From the NCBI GenBank assembly GCA_964036045.1, contig OZ038387.1:16577420-16641419 (forward strand): a stretch of 64,000 nt of DNA, written 5' to 3'. Shown here piece after piece: positions 47,501 through 57,046 of the stretch. The position numbers were made by a program, and so were the translations under genes. Position 1 is the first letter of the stretch; every line of letters begins with the position of its first letter. The notes under the pieces were generated by a model. The model saw nothing but the letters and a program-made list of their open reading frames with translations. It was not told the DNA's origin and ran no database searches. The stretch comes from Eutreptiella sp. 'Long Island Sound 2002' (lineage: Eukaryota; Euglenozoa; Euglenophyceae; Eutreptiales; Eutreptiaceae).

Positions 47501-50500
47501 GTTGTGTGGCTGTGTGGCGTTGTTGGTTTGGATAGGCAGAGGAGGTCCGGATCTTCAGGGGGGGCTGGCCAGAGTTTTGCTTAACAACTCAGCATCTCCG
47601 GGGGGGGGGGGGGGTTGCCATGACGCCATGGTGCGTTGTTCTCGTCTGCAGCTGGCGGCGCCTACTGGCCGATCGCCATTCGCTGCCCTTCCCTTGGACC
47701 CTTTCCCTCCATAGGCGGTGGTGCCCATCGGCCTCTCACCACCCTTTGACCTTCCCCTTCCTCCTTGCCCTAACCTTCCCTCTCTGCTTCCCTTTCCCTT
47801 TCCTTGGCCTTTCCCTCCGTAGGCTGTGGTGCCCATCAGCCTCTCACCACTCCTTCCCTTTCCATTCCCTTGGTCGGTTGTGCCAACGGAGCCCCCGGAC
47901 TTGCCCTGTTTCACTTCTCCGCGTCGAGTCCACGCAGAGGAAGGCAAATGCCTTCGCCGTTGGCCACGTGCGTCCAAGCGGCCATCCCAAGCCAGCGGTG
48001 AGGTACCTCTCCCCAATGGCGGCCGGTGGGCCCTGGGATGTCCACTTGCGGGGTTGTTTCCCCAACGGGGGCACATAACAACCTTTCGCCTCCAAGATCC
48101 CACGCTCAGTCCTTCCTTTGGCGAGCGCAATAGGAACCCCCTACCCTCTCCTTCGTGCCTTTGCTGCGCGTGTGGCGTCCCCTTAGCCACGCATGGCGCA
48201 CGGGTGTGGGTTGTGGCGGGTGTTGACCGTTGTTGGGTAGGAGCAGGCGGCTCCACCCCGTGGTGGGTGTTGGGCGGCGTAGTGGGTGCTGTGGGTTGAG
48301 GAGCGGGAAAGGGCGGGTATTGCGCGAGGGAGTAGGATGTAGCGAGTGTTGTGGGGTGGGCCAGTTGCCGTGATTGGCCGCCCATTTCTTGGTGCGACTC
48401 CCCGGACCACCTCCACATAGGAGCGAGTTGTTGCTGGGTTGAGGTTGTTGCCGCGTGTTGGGTGGAGGTGTGATGGGCCCTTATCCCGGCCTAGTCCGGG
48501 CGCTTGACGATGTAGTGCGTCCCTTTTCTGGTTAAGTCGCTACGCGAGGGGAGATGTCTCTCCCCTGCTCGCTTCTCAGTGCCAGCACGCTGGGACTTTC
48601 CGCCATGGTCAGTCCCTTGAGAGCGCGGCCCCTGGTGGGCTTGCGTTGCCACATCGGGCATCTCGCTGAGGCCCCGTTGGACCCCCGGGACCCCCGGGCC
48701 CGAGAGGAACTCGGTGCACGTGCAGACTGCATTCGGTTTGTGTTGTTGGTGTTGGTCACCACCCTGGCCGAAAAAGTGCGGGGGTTGCCTTCCCCCTGCC
48801 TGGTGTTTGGCCTGGCCCCCTACTCCGCCGGCGAGAAAGCTCGCTGCGCGTTGTGGTAGCCCGGGCGCATCCAATGGAGACAGCGGCGCCGTTTCCATTG
48901 GGCAGGGGGGTCCGGAGGCCCGTCCACAGCCGTACCTCGGACCACATTGTTGTGCCTTGTTGCTGTATCACTGGGGGCCGCGGCTCCCCAGTGTAAGTCT
49001 CGGTGGCTGGAGGATCTTCTCTTCCCCAGCTGAGCTGTGTTGATGGAGTGAGAATCTCTTTTCCATCGGGCTTTTTGCTTTTCCTTTCTTCTTCCTTCTC
49101 ACGGCTCAAGGTTGCCCGTCCCTTGGGGTCCCTAGTCGCTTGGCGCCCGGTCTCGGTCCCTCTTGCTTCAAGGCCTAGGCCATGCCATGGTGCGTTCCGG
49201 GTTGCGCCTTTGTGCTCGGCACTGCGCTGAACATGTTGCACCCCGTCACCTTGACGCCGTCGCGACTTTGCGACCATGCGCGTCCACGCACCTTTGTCAC
49301 CCAAAGGTGGGGCTTCGCCGCTTCTCCCATGGCTTCCGGCTTCTACTCCTGGGGGGGGGGGGGTGGGGGGGTCTGACACCCCCCTCCCACCCCCATCGGA
49401 CCCCCCAACCTCCCCCCCCCTAAGGAAAACTCTGGGGCTGGCATCTTGATGGTGGGTTTAAGATATGAAGGGGGCTGGACATACATAGTGGCGTTGTCAG
49501 TGATTCTGTGGCTGTTGTGTGGCATTGTGGTGGTTTCTATGGTTGCTGTGTGGTGCTGTGGTTGTTTGTGTGGGGGCACTGCTTTCTCGTGCACTTTCCC
49601 CCCCAGTCCCGTAAAATTGGAGTGGTGGACAATTTTGACCAAAGTATACAATACGTGAGCGTACCACACCCAAGATTAATCTGCATGGTCCCACAAATAT
49701 CGGGCGGAGGAGGCTTTGCCATAAATTTCCTCCTGTGGTAGGAATGATCTTCATATTTTCCCCAACTGAACAACTAGCAAAGAACTGCAAAACTGATAGT
49801 CAGCAGGCCCCAACAGGTGTCCAAACCATCCAAGGGGCCTAGTTTGCAGGTTTCATTTCTGCAGCCCAGGGGGCATGTGCCAACACAGGCACCACAAAAC
49901 CACACAACAGCCACAAAACAACCAAATACCGCAAAATAGCCACAGAGGGAGTTGTGTTCATAGGCAATCTATGTGTGCAGAGTAGCCATTCTACTACCAC
50001 AATCCATTGCATCTTGAGTTTCTCATATTATTCCATGGCTTTAGTGGACAGGGTCCAATTCTTGCTGAGCTTCTTCTTCTGCCCATATGTGCGTCCATTG
50101 TGGTGTGTTGGTGGTGGTGGTAGAACTCGCGTTTGCATCTTTGCCTCTTAAATCTGTCCCCCCCCCCCCCGCCCCCCCCCCTTTTTGCAGAAGCATCTCT
50201 ATGGAAGCCAATTTTTCGCGTCTGTTTCGATGTATCTGATAGGGCTTACGTAGGGCTTATGTGCCCTTACCAGCACCAATTTTCCCATGGATCATCTCAC
50301 AACTATCATGATATAGGTACTAAGTACACCTTACCATGCAAGACACCCACGGCTACCAGCTTTCTTAATTTGTTTAAATGGGTGACTGAACACATGCCTA
50401 CGCCAGTTGATTTCTCAACATTCACATTCAAGATTCACACAGCCTGGAGTTGCAGTATTATACCCTGGCCATCTAGCCCCCTCCGATGGGTTGGTGGCCT

Positions 50501-52187
50501 ATTGGGAGGGTGAGGGGTTCATGGCTTGGGCAAAGGTGGCATTATTGTGCAACCAATGGACCGCTATTTGGATGAATGCTTTGCCCCGAGCACGTAGTGC
50601 TGGTGCCACTGATCCTACTGCCCTATGATGTGATGGGGTGATGGTGTATCATGGGGCTCCCAGGTCCACAAGCTTAGGCGGTTTCTTTTGCATATATTTA
50701 GCGCACCGCTTTGGCGTGAAAATGGTAAGTTGAAAAATCATTGGCAAATTGTATAGTGCTTGAATATGTGTGCACGCATGCACGAAAAACCATTACGTCC
50801 CATGTTGTCCTCACACACATCGCCATTTGAGGATTGTAGTAGTGGAAAATGTGTGTGGGTTGTGACGGGGATCAACACACTGCATGTGCAGCTGTTGTGG
50901 GAAAGTAGGTGTTCTGGGACAGTGATTATTTTGGGAAACCGAAAGGCTGTGAAATCGGAAAAAGAAGGGAAACATTTTCTGATACAACAAGATTTCTAGG
51001 TTTGGATTCCACGTGGGTGATCTGAATATGACGCAATTTCCATATTACTGGTTGCTTCGATGACCCAAAAAAAGAAGGACCAAAAGGCATGGGAATAAAT
51101 TCGCCACAACATTTTGGCCCAGCAAAACACATTTTCCAAAACAGAGCGATCTTTGGCACACTGTGCTATCACCTTTCCCTGTGATAAAATAAAACAGAGC
51201 GATCTTTGGCACACTGTGTTATCACTTTTCACAGTGATAAACAAAACGGAGCGATCTCTGGTGCGCTTTTCTTTTTCAAAACATCAAGTATGACTGTTGC
51301 ATTATACAAGCCTTTTGATGGTTTTGAGTCTGCTGTCAACCTGTGTCTGCCTCTCTCTGAGTGGTAGCTGCAGCTCCATTCCTACATCTGCGTTACATTC
51401 TGCGGTTTCATGTATGTTAGTATTGCAGTGCCCCAAGAGCTGCAATGCGACAGGGTGCGTAGAAGTTGATCGGGCATGCAGGAGTTCAGCAAAGGGTTTT
51501 CAGTGACAACAAGTCCAGAAATAGGCTCTGGGGGCTGGACCCATATTTTGCATTGGGAGGTCTCTCTCTCCCTGAGACAACGAGGAATGAGTGGGTGGGT
51601 GTATGTATGGGAGGATGAGGGGTTGGGTAAGTGGGTGAGCGAGTCAGCAAACCATCGCGGGGTGCCGCAGTCAGAGTGGCCAAAGACCGCACAGACCCGT
51701 GTGCCTTTCAACACAAATGCCACCGCCGTAGGTGCCACTTTCGAAGCCCCCAAGGGGATTTAACCATTCAGGCTCAAGGTAGAGGAGCACGCCTGAGAAA
51801 GGCCCCAACTGACGTGTGGCCGGCCCCATAGCAAATTGCGGAGGTCATGATTCCTGGTCTCTGCCTCAGGTAATGCAGTTCCTGCTTGACAATCCCGGCA
51901 TGAATGTCTTGAAACGGCCCGCCTTCATGGCGCTCCTTGCAAAGCAGGACACCCGGGACTCCTGGACGCCCGGCTGCACTGTGGGCGCGGACAAGGGCTG
52001 GCAGTGTGGATCCACTGGTAAGTGCTACGTTCCTCGAAACGACAGCGTCGACACCTGTGCAGGAGTCACGGACTGGCTCGTGCGGAATGGTTTGCCCGAC
52101 GTGGCACAGGAGTGCATGTGCCCAGCAACGGACGAGGAGAAAAAGGAGGACGATCATGAGAAGGACGAGGGCACGAATACGGCGTAG
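35596..52187 (+). CDS. Signal-anchored alpha/beta-hydrolase, PHB-depolymerase/esterase-like, nucleophile Ser replaced by Ala
   Basis: Eight exons: 35596-35709, 36769-36926, 42053-42148, 42418-42525, 44373-44471, 45525-45642, 46899-46970, 51870-52187; intron phases 0,2,2,2,2,0,0; 360 residues. Residues 10-28 (ITWILYVIYACGMYYIA) form a hydrophobic anchor. The hydrolase fold follows: LIVFHGLG (83-90, oxyanion HG), RRGMVVIFAQ (108-117), SSDFRYVMDLLGYL (136-149), then IYAVGIANGGFF at the nucleophile elbow, where GxSxG reads G164-I-A166-N-G168. The acid loop is VGTRDPI (D216) and the histidine loop is GRGHEYS (H246). Acid and His are kept but Ser is Ala (GCA). The tail has five to six Cys and ends acidic. 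Catalysis is therefore doubtful; a binding or pseudoenzyme role, or an allelic error, is possible. The first exon is the least certain (donor CCG|GTCTCC). Only about 6.5% of the gene span is coding. Confidence 0.82.
35710..36768 (+). other. Intron 1 of the esterase-like gene
   Basis: Acceptor TTCCATAG|GTG at 36769. A 168-codon plus frame and a 215-codon minus frame overlap the end of the intron but have no recognisable domain; they are not called. The minus frame overlaps exon 2 antisense. Confidence 0.5.
38264..38345. repeat. (CA)n followed by degenerate tRNA-like sequence
   Basis: A CA array (38264-38291) is followed within 12 bases by CGGCTCACTC and then CGAGTCTACGACCTTGCG. The same arrangement, (CA)n, a short spacer and CGGCTCACTC, is at 25986-26090, where the tRNA features are much clearer. 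Read on the minus strand, GACTCGATTCCC resembles a B box. Confidence 0.4.
40114..40238 (+). repeat. 125-bp dispersed repeat, copy 3
   Basis: GGACCCTTGGTGTAGTG, AAGACGTCCCTCCAAGGTGC, TCGCTGATGGAGAGGG and GTGAGTCCGTAGCACC match copy 1 at 27450 in order and orientation. Confidence 0.75.
42526..44372 (+). other. Intron 4 of the esterase-like gene
   Basis: Donor ACTAG|GTGTGC and acceptor GTGCACAG|GAT, phase 2; the split codon AG|G restores Arg159. It contains GT-rich tracts (43425-43458, 43891-43916). No additional gene is recognised. Confidence 0.65.
43891..43916. repeat. (GT)n microsatellite
   Basis: GT dinucleotides with one GC interruption near the end. Confidence 0.95.
44472..45524 (+). other. 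Intron 5 of the esterase-like gene
   Basis: Donor GCCGG|GTATGT and acceptor ATTTGCAG|ACT, phase 2. The flanking exons join as SSAG|LGRLKPQ. No other feature is seen. Confidence 0.65.
45643..46898 (+). other. Intron 6 of the esterase-like gene
   Basis: Donor AAAAAG|GTATTT and acceptor GTTCACAG|GCG, phase 0. An open patch at 45920-46050 lacks the features expected of this fold and is skipped. Confidence 0.65.
47590..49380. other. GC-rich island inside an intron, bounded by G-runs
   Basis: A long G-run at about 47600 and another at about 49352-49376 bracket DNA of clearly higher GC than its surroundings. Minus-strand frames of 287 and 207 codons encode Gly/Arg/Lys/Pro-rich low complexity. A 54-bp segment is duplicated 108 bp apart (47699 and 47807). 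GCCATGGTGCGTT occurs near both ends (47627 and 49192). Insertion of a mobile sequence is plausible, but no transposon gene is recognised. Confidence 0.4.
47699..47860. repeat. Imperfect tandem duplication, 108-bp period
   Basis: CTTTCCCTCCATAGGC, GGTGCCCATCGGCCTCTCAC and ACC at 47701 recur at 47809 as CTTTCCCTCCGTAGGC, GGTGCCCATCAGCCTCTCAC and CAC. Confidence 0.8.
51138..51262. repeat. 52-53-bp tandem repeat with internal hairpin
   Basis: Units begin at 51138, 51191 and 51243 with AAAACAGAGCGATCTTTGGC; the third is partial. Each full unit carries TATCAC, a 7-8-base spacer and GTGATA, a perfect 6-bp stem. Confidence 0.9.
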
Positions 52188-52636
52188 CGTTCAGGGAGTA
52201 AGACTGGGGACGATCCTAGAATTCGTGGGGTCTGGGTTACAATTGACGACCCGGTTTAACCAGTTGGGTTTTGTATCCCCAACATAAAGCATACAACTGA
52301 CCATGTACATTGCACGATAAACAATGTACACTGCACACTTGCACACTCTGTGTAGAGTCCTTCCTGCAGGTCTACGCTGCAGGTAGGACGCAAGGGTGAC
52401 TTTGGACACGTCAGCACCAACAAGCAACCAGCAAAGCCGACCTACTTGTTGGCATTGTGTGTGTCCATTGGGGATTATGTGTTGGGAATTCAACTCAAGT
52501 TCGGTGGAAGGTACTGTGACATACGAAGTTTAGAACCCTAGCCCCCAACCTGATGCCGATCTGTGGTTGTGCCCAGTTGAGGCAGTTGAGGAGCAGGGTC
52601 CCAGAAATGGCTAAAAATGGCCCCGAATCAGCAGCT
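52188..52636. other. 3' flank of the esterase-like gene
   Basis: It follows the stop at 52185-52187. No gene is seen. TGCAG-rich stretches near 52360-52385 resemble splice acceptors but lead into stops. Confidence 0.4.
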
Positions 52637-52766
52637 TGGCAGCTTTGGGTGTCCACAGGGCCGTGCGCAGTCACATACCAATTTGCGGCGGCTCCTTCCA
52701 AGTGATGGATAGGCCTGAGCTGCATGTTTTGGAGTATTGCAGAAAACGGGGGCGAATCCTAGTAAG
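52637..52766 (+). CDS. Candidate exon of an unidentified gene
   Basis: The frame is open from just after an in-frame TAA (about 52616) to a strong donor CGAATCCTA|GTAAGTA at 52767. The exon could start at either of two AG sites (52636, 52652). The reading LGVHRAVRSHIPICGGSF, then QVMDRPELHVLEYCRKRGRIL, is protein-like. It loosely recalls the first strand-helix unit of cytidylyltransferase-like folds (GxFDxxHxGHxxxLexAr), but the HxGH catalytic motif is absent. No phase-compatible next exon with a clear fold was found. An overlapping frame (52743-52911) is also open, so one of the two is certainly false. Confidence 0.25.
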
Positions 52767-52897
52767 TACATAGTGCTCAGCGAGATGCTAGCGGCACGTC
52801 TGGTCGGACTCGCTGGGCCAGACCCGGCCGCGGTGCCATTGCTAGAGATGCTGCTTGTCGGTGTGACACACAACGGTGGGCACAGTTCATATGGCGG

Positions 52898-53800
52898 TTA
52901 CATAGGCTGCCAGGTGAAAGCACCGGTGCAGGCATGGGCACAGAGGTGCCGGATCAGTTGTGGAGATGACACAAAACAGTGGGCACGGGCCTTTTGAAGG
53001 TCCTCACCGCAGGTGTGTACAAAGGGTCGATTGGAAGAAGACGTGGTGAGAGCCTGTAACCCTCGTCCCTGAGCTGTCGAGCTCAAGCGACGCTCGAAAG
53101 CTCTCGGAAACGGGGAGATCGCCGTGTCCTTTGTTTGGGCATATGTACGGGATATGAGAAGAGCACGACGTCCCTTTTGCATTGCAACAAATGCAGTTGT
53201 GCAAAGGAGGGGGCTGCAGAAGCCAAATGGCCGAAAGGGCTTGTGCATACGTGATGGCAGGGGATTGCAGAGGGTAAGGGGGGTGTGTGTGACGGGCGGG
53301 GGCATGCCGACATCAACCAAATGCCTCGCTCTGAACATCGAGTCAGAACTGAACAGTCGCTGGAAATCGTCGTCACGTTTTGGTTCATGTTGGGGGTGAG
53401 AGAGGGCCGCTGTGCCTCCTGGGCGGAGCACCCCCTCCGCGCACTGGGGGTGGGCCAAGTGCTCTGCCTCAAGCCAAAACGTGGGTGCCTGCTTTTTTCT
53501 TTTCACTCCCGGGGCTAAGCAAAGGCCTGGCCATGACCACTCCTCGTTGGCGCGTTTGTGTCTCTGAGGGACCCCAATGGCTGTGTCAAAGGCCCGGTTA
53601 GGCACTGATAGGACGTCAGAAGGGGTGATGACCGCAGGGTGACCGAACACGGGGTTTTTGGACCACAACACCCCCATTGCGGTGCCATGTGTCTCCACAA
53701 CACCTCCAAAATGCCTCCAATATTGAAAGCGCCCAGTGACATGGGACGCCAGAAAGTGAGCCAGGATGACCAGTTTGCCACTGCTGGCTGTTGAATGCAT
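52898..53800 (-). CDS. Unrecognised 300-codon open frame
   Basis: A single uninterrupted minus-strand frame from MHSTASSGKLVIL to the stop at 52898. It is among the longest open frames outside the assigned genes. Composition is ordinary (not low complexity), but no motif, signal peptide or repeat is recognised. The plus strand of the same interval carries several splice-like AG and GT sites without a coherent protein. It may be a chance frame in moderately GC-rich DNA. Confidence 0.25.
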   Translation of the reverse strand: MHSTASSGKLVILAHFLASHVTGRFQYWRHFGGVVETHGTAMGVLWSKNPVFGHPAVITPSDVLSVPNRAFDTAIGVPQRHKRANEEWSWPGLCLAPGVKRKKQAPTFWLEAEHLAHPQCAEGVLRPGGTAALSHPQHEPKRDDDFQRLFSSDSMFRARHLVDVGMPPPVTHTPLTLCNPLPSRMHKPFRPFGFCSPLLCTTAFVAMQKGRRALLISRTYAQTKDTAISPFPRAFERRLSSTAQGRGLQALTTSSSNRPFVHTCGEDLQKARAHCFVSSPQLIRHLCAHACTGAFTWQPM

Positions 53801-54530
53801 GTGAGGTGGTCGGTCGGAGGGAGTCAGTCAGGTCGATCATGTAGGGGCGCGTGCCCAAGAACAACACAAGTGGTGTATGCTGGAGCGCGAGTCGGTTGCC
53901 TTCGCGTGTGACGTGATCGGTTGGTACATCGAAAGTCGGTCAACATGAACTCATCTCCAGCCCCAAAGAAAATGACTCCACTCCTGCCTTTTCTGCAGAG
54001 CAATAGGGCATAGCTGGGGCACTGGCCATGGCAAGTCAACGTTACTAAACAAGGGGGTATGCCTCTTGGTCGGGACTTTTCTGAACATCAGCATGTGCAT
54101 GCAATGGCATATTTGGCCGTGCTCCTGGATTCTCGTGCTGCATGCATAGCGGACTATGCAATGTTAAATTTGCCCCCCCATCTCCGTCCCAACACGCAGT
54201 TCTTCTTGGGATTTGCACAGCCGCCATTCCATTATCTGACCTCCTCCGTGTTGCAAATTTGCAGTACGGCATGCAGGCAGAGATGCAGCACTTGTCCTAA
54301 GCCCCAGTCCCGACGTTGCAGATGCATGGCTTCGGCACATTTGCAAGCTCGGGTGCAGCCACAAAGCCGCACAGTTATGGGCATAGTGATTGCTGGCGAC
54401 ATCCGCAGCCCCAATGCCTGTTCGCTCGATCTCCTTCGCTTTCTTCACACCATAGTTTTTTTCTGGAGACATTCCAAATCCGTTCAGCATCGCCATTGAT
54501 GGTGAATGTGTCATTTCTGTCTGCAGGTGT

Positions 54531-54574
54531 TTGTGTGTGTGTGTGTGTGTGTGTGTTTGTGTGTGTGTGTATGT
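54531..54574. repeat. (GT)n microsatellite with TTT interruption
   Basis: About 20 GT units in two blocks separated by TTTGT. Confidence 0.95.
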
Positions 54575-56565
54575 GAGATCGCGCGCTGTCGGCATGAGCA
54601 GATGTGTGTTCTTTTCTGCTCTCTCCGTCTGATTGTTTTCATTAAGTCTTTGGTCTGCAGTCAAAATGTGCTGATCTGACATGAAGGCGGCCCAGCATGA
54701 GAGGAGGCTGGCCCATGGAAGCCCAGTTCATGCTGTGGGTTGGGCCAGTCCCCTCAGTTGACTATCGTGCCGTCGAACGCCAGGGAGATTGAGCAGCTCG
54801 ACTCAACAGTTGCTGATCACAGATGCGCTCTGTAAGGTCGGGCGAACCCGGAGTCGAGCACGTTGATTTCTCACTTCTTGGCATCTGATATGGCGTGCAA
54901 TGGGGTGCTGTCTGTTTTGTGGACAACACACAGGGCACCGTCCTGTCAGGCTGGTTGTAAGCTGCGGGTGTCACGGTTGATAGAGGCAGCACATCGCAAA
55001 CAACACCCGTATCAACACCAGCACCCACAACGATTATCACCACACTAACGCGGCTGGCTTGCAGAGCAACAGGGCGAAGATACACACAAATTTCCAATCA
55101 ATATTGCCTTCACGTTGGTATCAATGATTGCTCATCGTAAAAACAGCACTGCAGGCAGCGGCAGAGGCAGCGGCAGACGTCTGGGCATTTTCACCGGGGA
55201 CCACTGTGGTAGGTTTGCACGGTGTTTTCCTGGCCATTACCGTCAGGGAGGGGCAGGGAGGGGCAGCCTGTCCTTTCCTGTGATGCAGCTGCACAGGAGA
55301 CCATGCCAAACACGGCCCTGCCCAACATAGCTGTTTCACACTGGTGACCTCACCAATGGCTGTATCGCATGGCTAATTATCCCGTGCGAATGCTACTTCC
55401 AGCCCATGTTGCCTTTCTTTGGCACGGCAGCACCCCTCATGCAAAAGGTAGTGGCTCTTCCAGCTTTTCGTCAGTCCATGTGATTTGGGATCACAAGGCA
55501 CTTCCCTGCCCGACACTGGCCAAAACAATGCTCATTCGTGCTCGCTGCGGCCTGAGTTGCACATGTCTGTAGGCGATTGTATCTTGTGCAGGCATTTCTC
55601 GCAAATGCGGGTCTTCAGCTGCTCGTGCCAGCCCCTAATAGCAGTTCAAATTTCCCCTCAATGCACCCTGAAGAGGGTTTTACACTTAGCTGAATCTTCC
55701 TGTGCTGTGGTTGGAGGGCAGGGAGAAGAACAGGTTGCAAAGGTGACCCGTCTATGGGGTGTGAAAGGGAGCTGGGCACCTTTCGAAGCCGTTTGTTTAG
55801 CCCTCATCAAAACATTTGGGCAGGGGGTCAATGCAATGGAGGTCAATCAATTTTGATGGGGTCGACGCATCCTGAGGGGGGCAGATGTTTCTCAGGTTTC
55901 GTAACCCTTCTGCCTGTGAGTCCTTCCCCTAACGCCTTTTCTTTTCCAAAAATAAAGTCACAAGACTGTTAGGTAGAACCGCATCCCATTGCCCACTAAC
56001 CCCCCTCCCCCCCACATGTTCCATTGCAGGACTCCTGAAATTTCCTGCAAGTTTTTTTTTTGCAAAGAACAAGCCCTCTCTGTCCTACCTGCTCTCTACC
56101 TCACGCGAGGGATGGGTTAAACACAGGGTACCACAGCACAGATGCCCTATGAATGCCTCGTTGCACTGGAGATATCATTTGCAACAGTGAACAACAGCAG
56201 TGCATGCTCTGATCGTTTGTTTGCTGCATTGTATTGATGGTATTTCTTTGCTGACTATAACAATGTAACAGGAATTACACAGTTGCAGGTGCAGATTCTG
56301 AGGCCACATGTGTGTGTTTTTTGTTGCACCTGCCCTTGTGGTGTGGCTCTGTATTGGACATCAGTTGTGTGAGTGGTAGGGAATGTATCCAATGTATCCA
56401 ATTGGGGCGTTTCTCATGGCTTGCCGCTGTGTCTGTGCAATTCAACGAAAATGGTGTGAATTGCATGGTCACCACGTTTTCAGTGTTCCACAACTAGGGC
56501 TTGCTACAATGTAATGCATGCATTTATGCTTCATACCCCCCCCCCCCCTGAATAGTAACAGCTAT

Positions 56566-56625
56566 TGAATAGTACCTGGGGGGGGGGGGGCGGGCAAGGG
56601 AACCGTCACTTTCAGTTTTCCAAAT
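56566..56625 (-). repeat. Fragment of the GTGACGGTTCC repeat, inverted
   Basis: A G-run, then GGGAACCGTCAC, then TTTCAGTTTTCC. The reverse complement matches the AAGTGACGGTTCCC part of the copies at 6219 and 30193. Confidence 0.5.
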
Positions 56626-57046
56626 TTACTTAGAAGGTTGGATGGTGAGCTTCTCCTGTGTGTTTGCTGGTTGAACAGGGTCGAATTATTGGTGCATTGC
56701 TGTGTCTTTCAAATTTCTTGCATGCAAGGCACTACACTGTACCCTTTATCATGTCCAACACTTAGTTTTTCGCAATTTCAGCCATGGATGTCCATTCCAG
56801 TGGCCCCTGTTGAGCATGTGGTGGAAAAGTAAAAAAACCCCCAACGGGAGGCACTGTACAGAACCCCCCCCCCCCTCCAAACAGGCAGAACCCCCCCCTG
56901 GGGGGTTTAGGTATTATACCCGTAGGAGACCCCCCCCCTCATCCCCCCCTTTTGGGGTGAAACCCCCACCCACCCTTAAACCCCCCCCAAAATGATTAAA
57001 CGCCCCACCATCTGGGGAGAAACCCCCCTTCCCCCCCCACCCAACT

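Larger units (their letters stand above)
46971..51869 (+). other. Intron 7 of the esterase-like gene (4.9 kb)
   Basis: Donor CCAGAG|GTATGC and acceptor CTGCCTCAG|GTA, phase 0; the exons join as MDKEPE|VMQFLLDN. It contains the GC-rich island at 47590-49380, TGTGGTTGTGTGG-type simple sequence on both sides of it (47100-47200, 49490-49580 and, inverted, 49885-49945), a C-run at about 50160 and the hairpin tandem repeat at 51138. Confidence 0.6.
53801..57046. other. Region without a supportable gene
   Basis: Short open patches occur on both strands, for example plus 54262-54375 (containing AALVLSPSPDVADAWLRHI in one frame) and plus 55730-55856 (ending FGQGVNAMEVNQF). Neither can be tied to a gene. 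It contains (GT)n at 54531-54574, a GGCAGCGGCAGAGGCAGCGG run near 55154 and poly-C tracts from 56535. Confidence 0.4.

Noticed and set aside
47555-49379. 287- and 207-codon minus-strand ORFs as genes
   Set aside because: Gly/Arg/Pro/Lys low complexity in a GC-rich island with internal tandem duplication; no domain, and it lies inside an intron.
53012-53420. Chain of three small plus-strand exons (53012, 53217, 53376) in phase 0
   Set aside because: Each is under 60 bases, the joined peptide has no recognisable character, and similar chains can be found by chance.
54164-54682. 172-codon minus frame and overlapping plus frame
   Set aside because: Part is translated GT/CA microsatellite; no motif distinguishes either strand.
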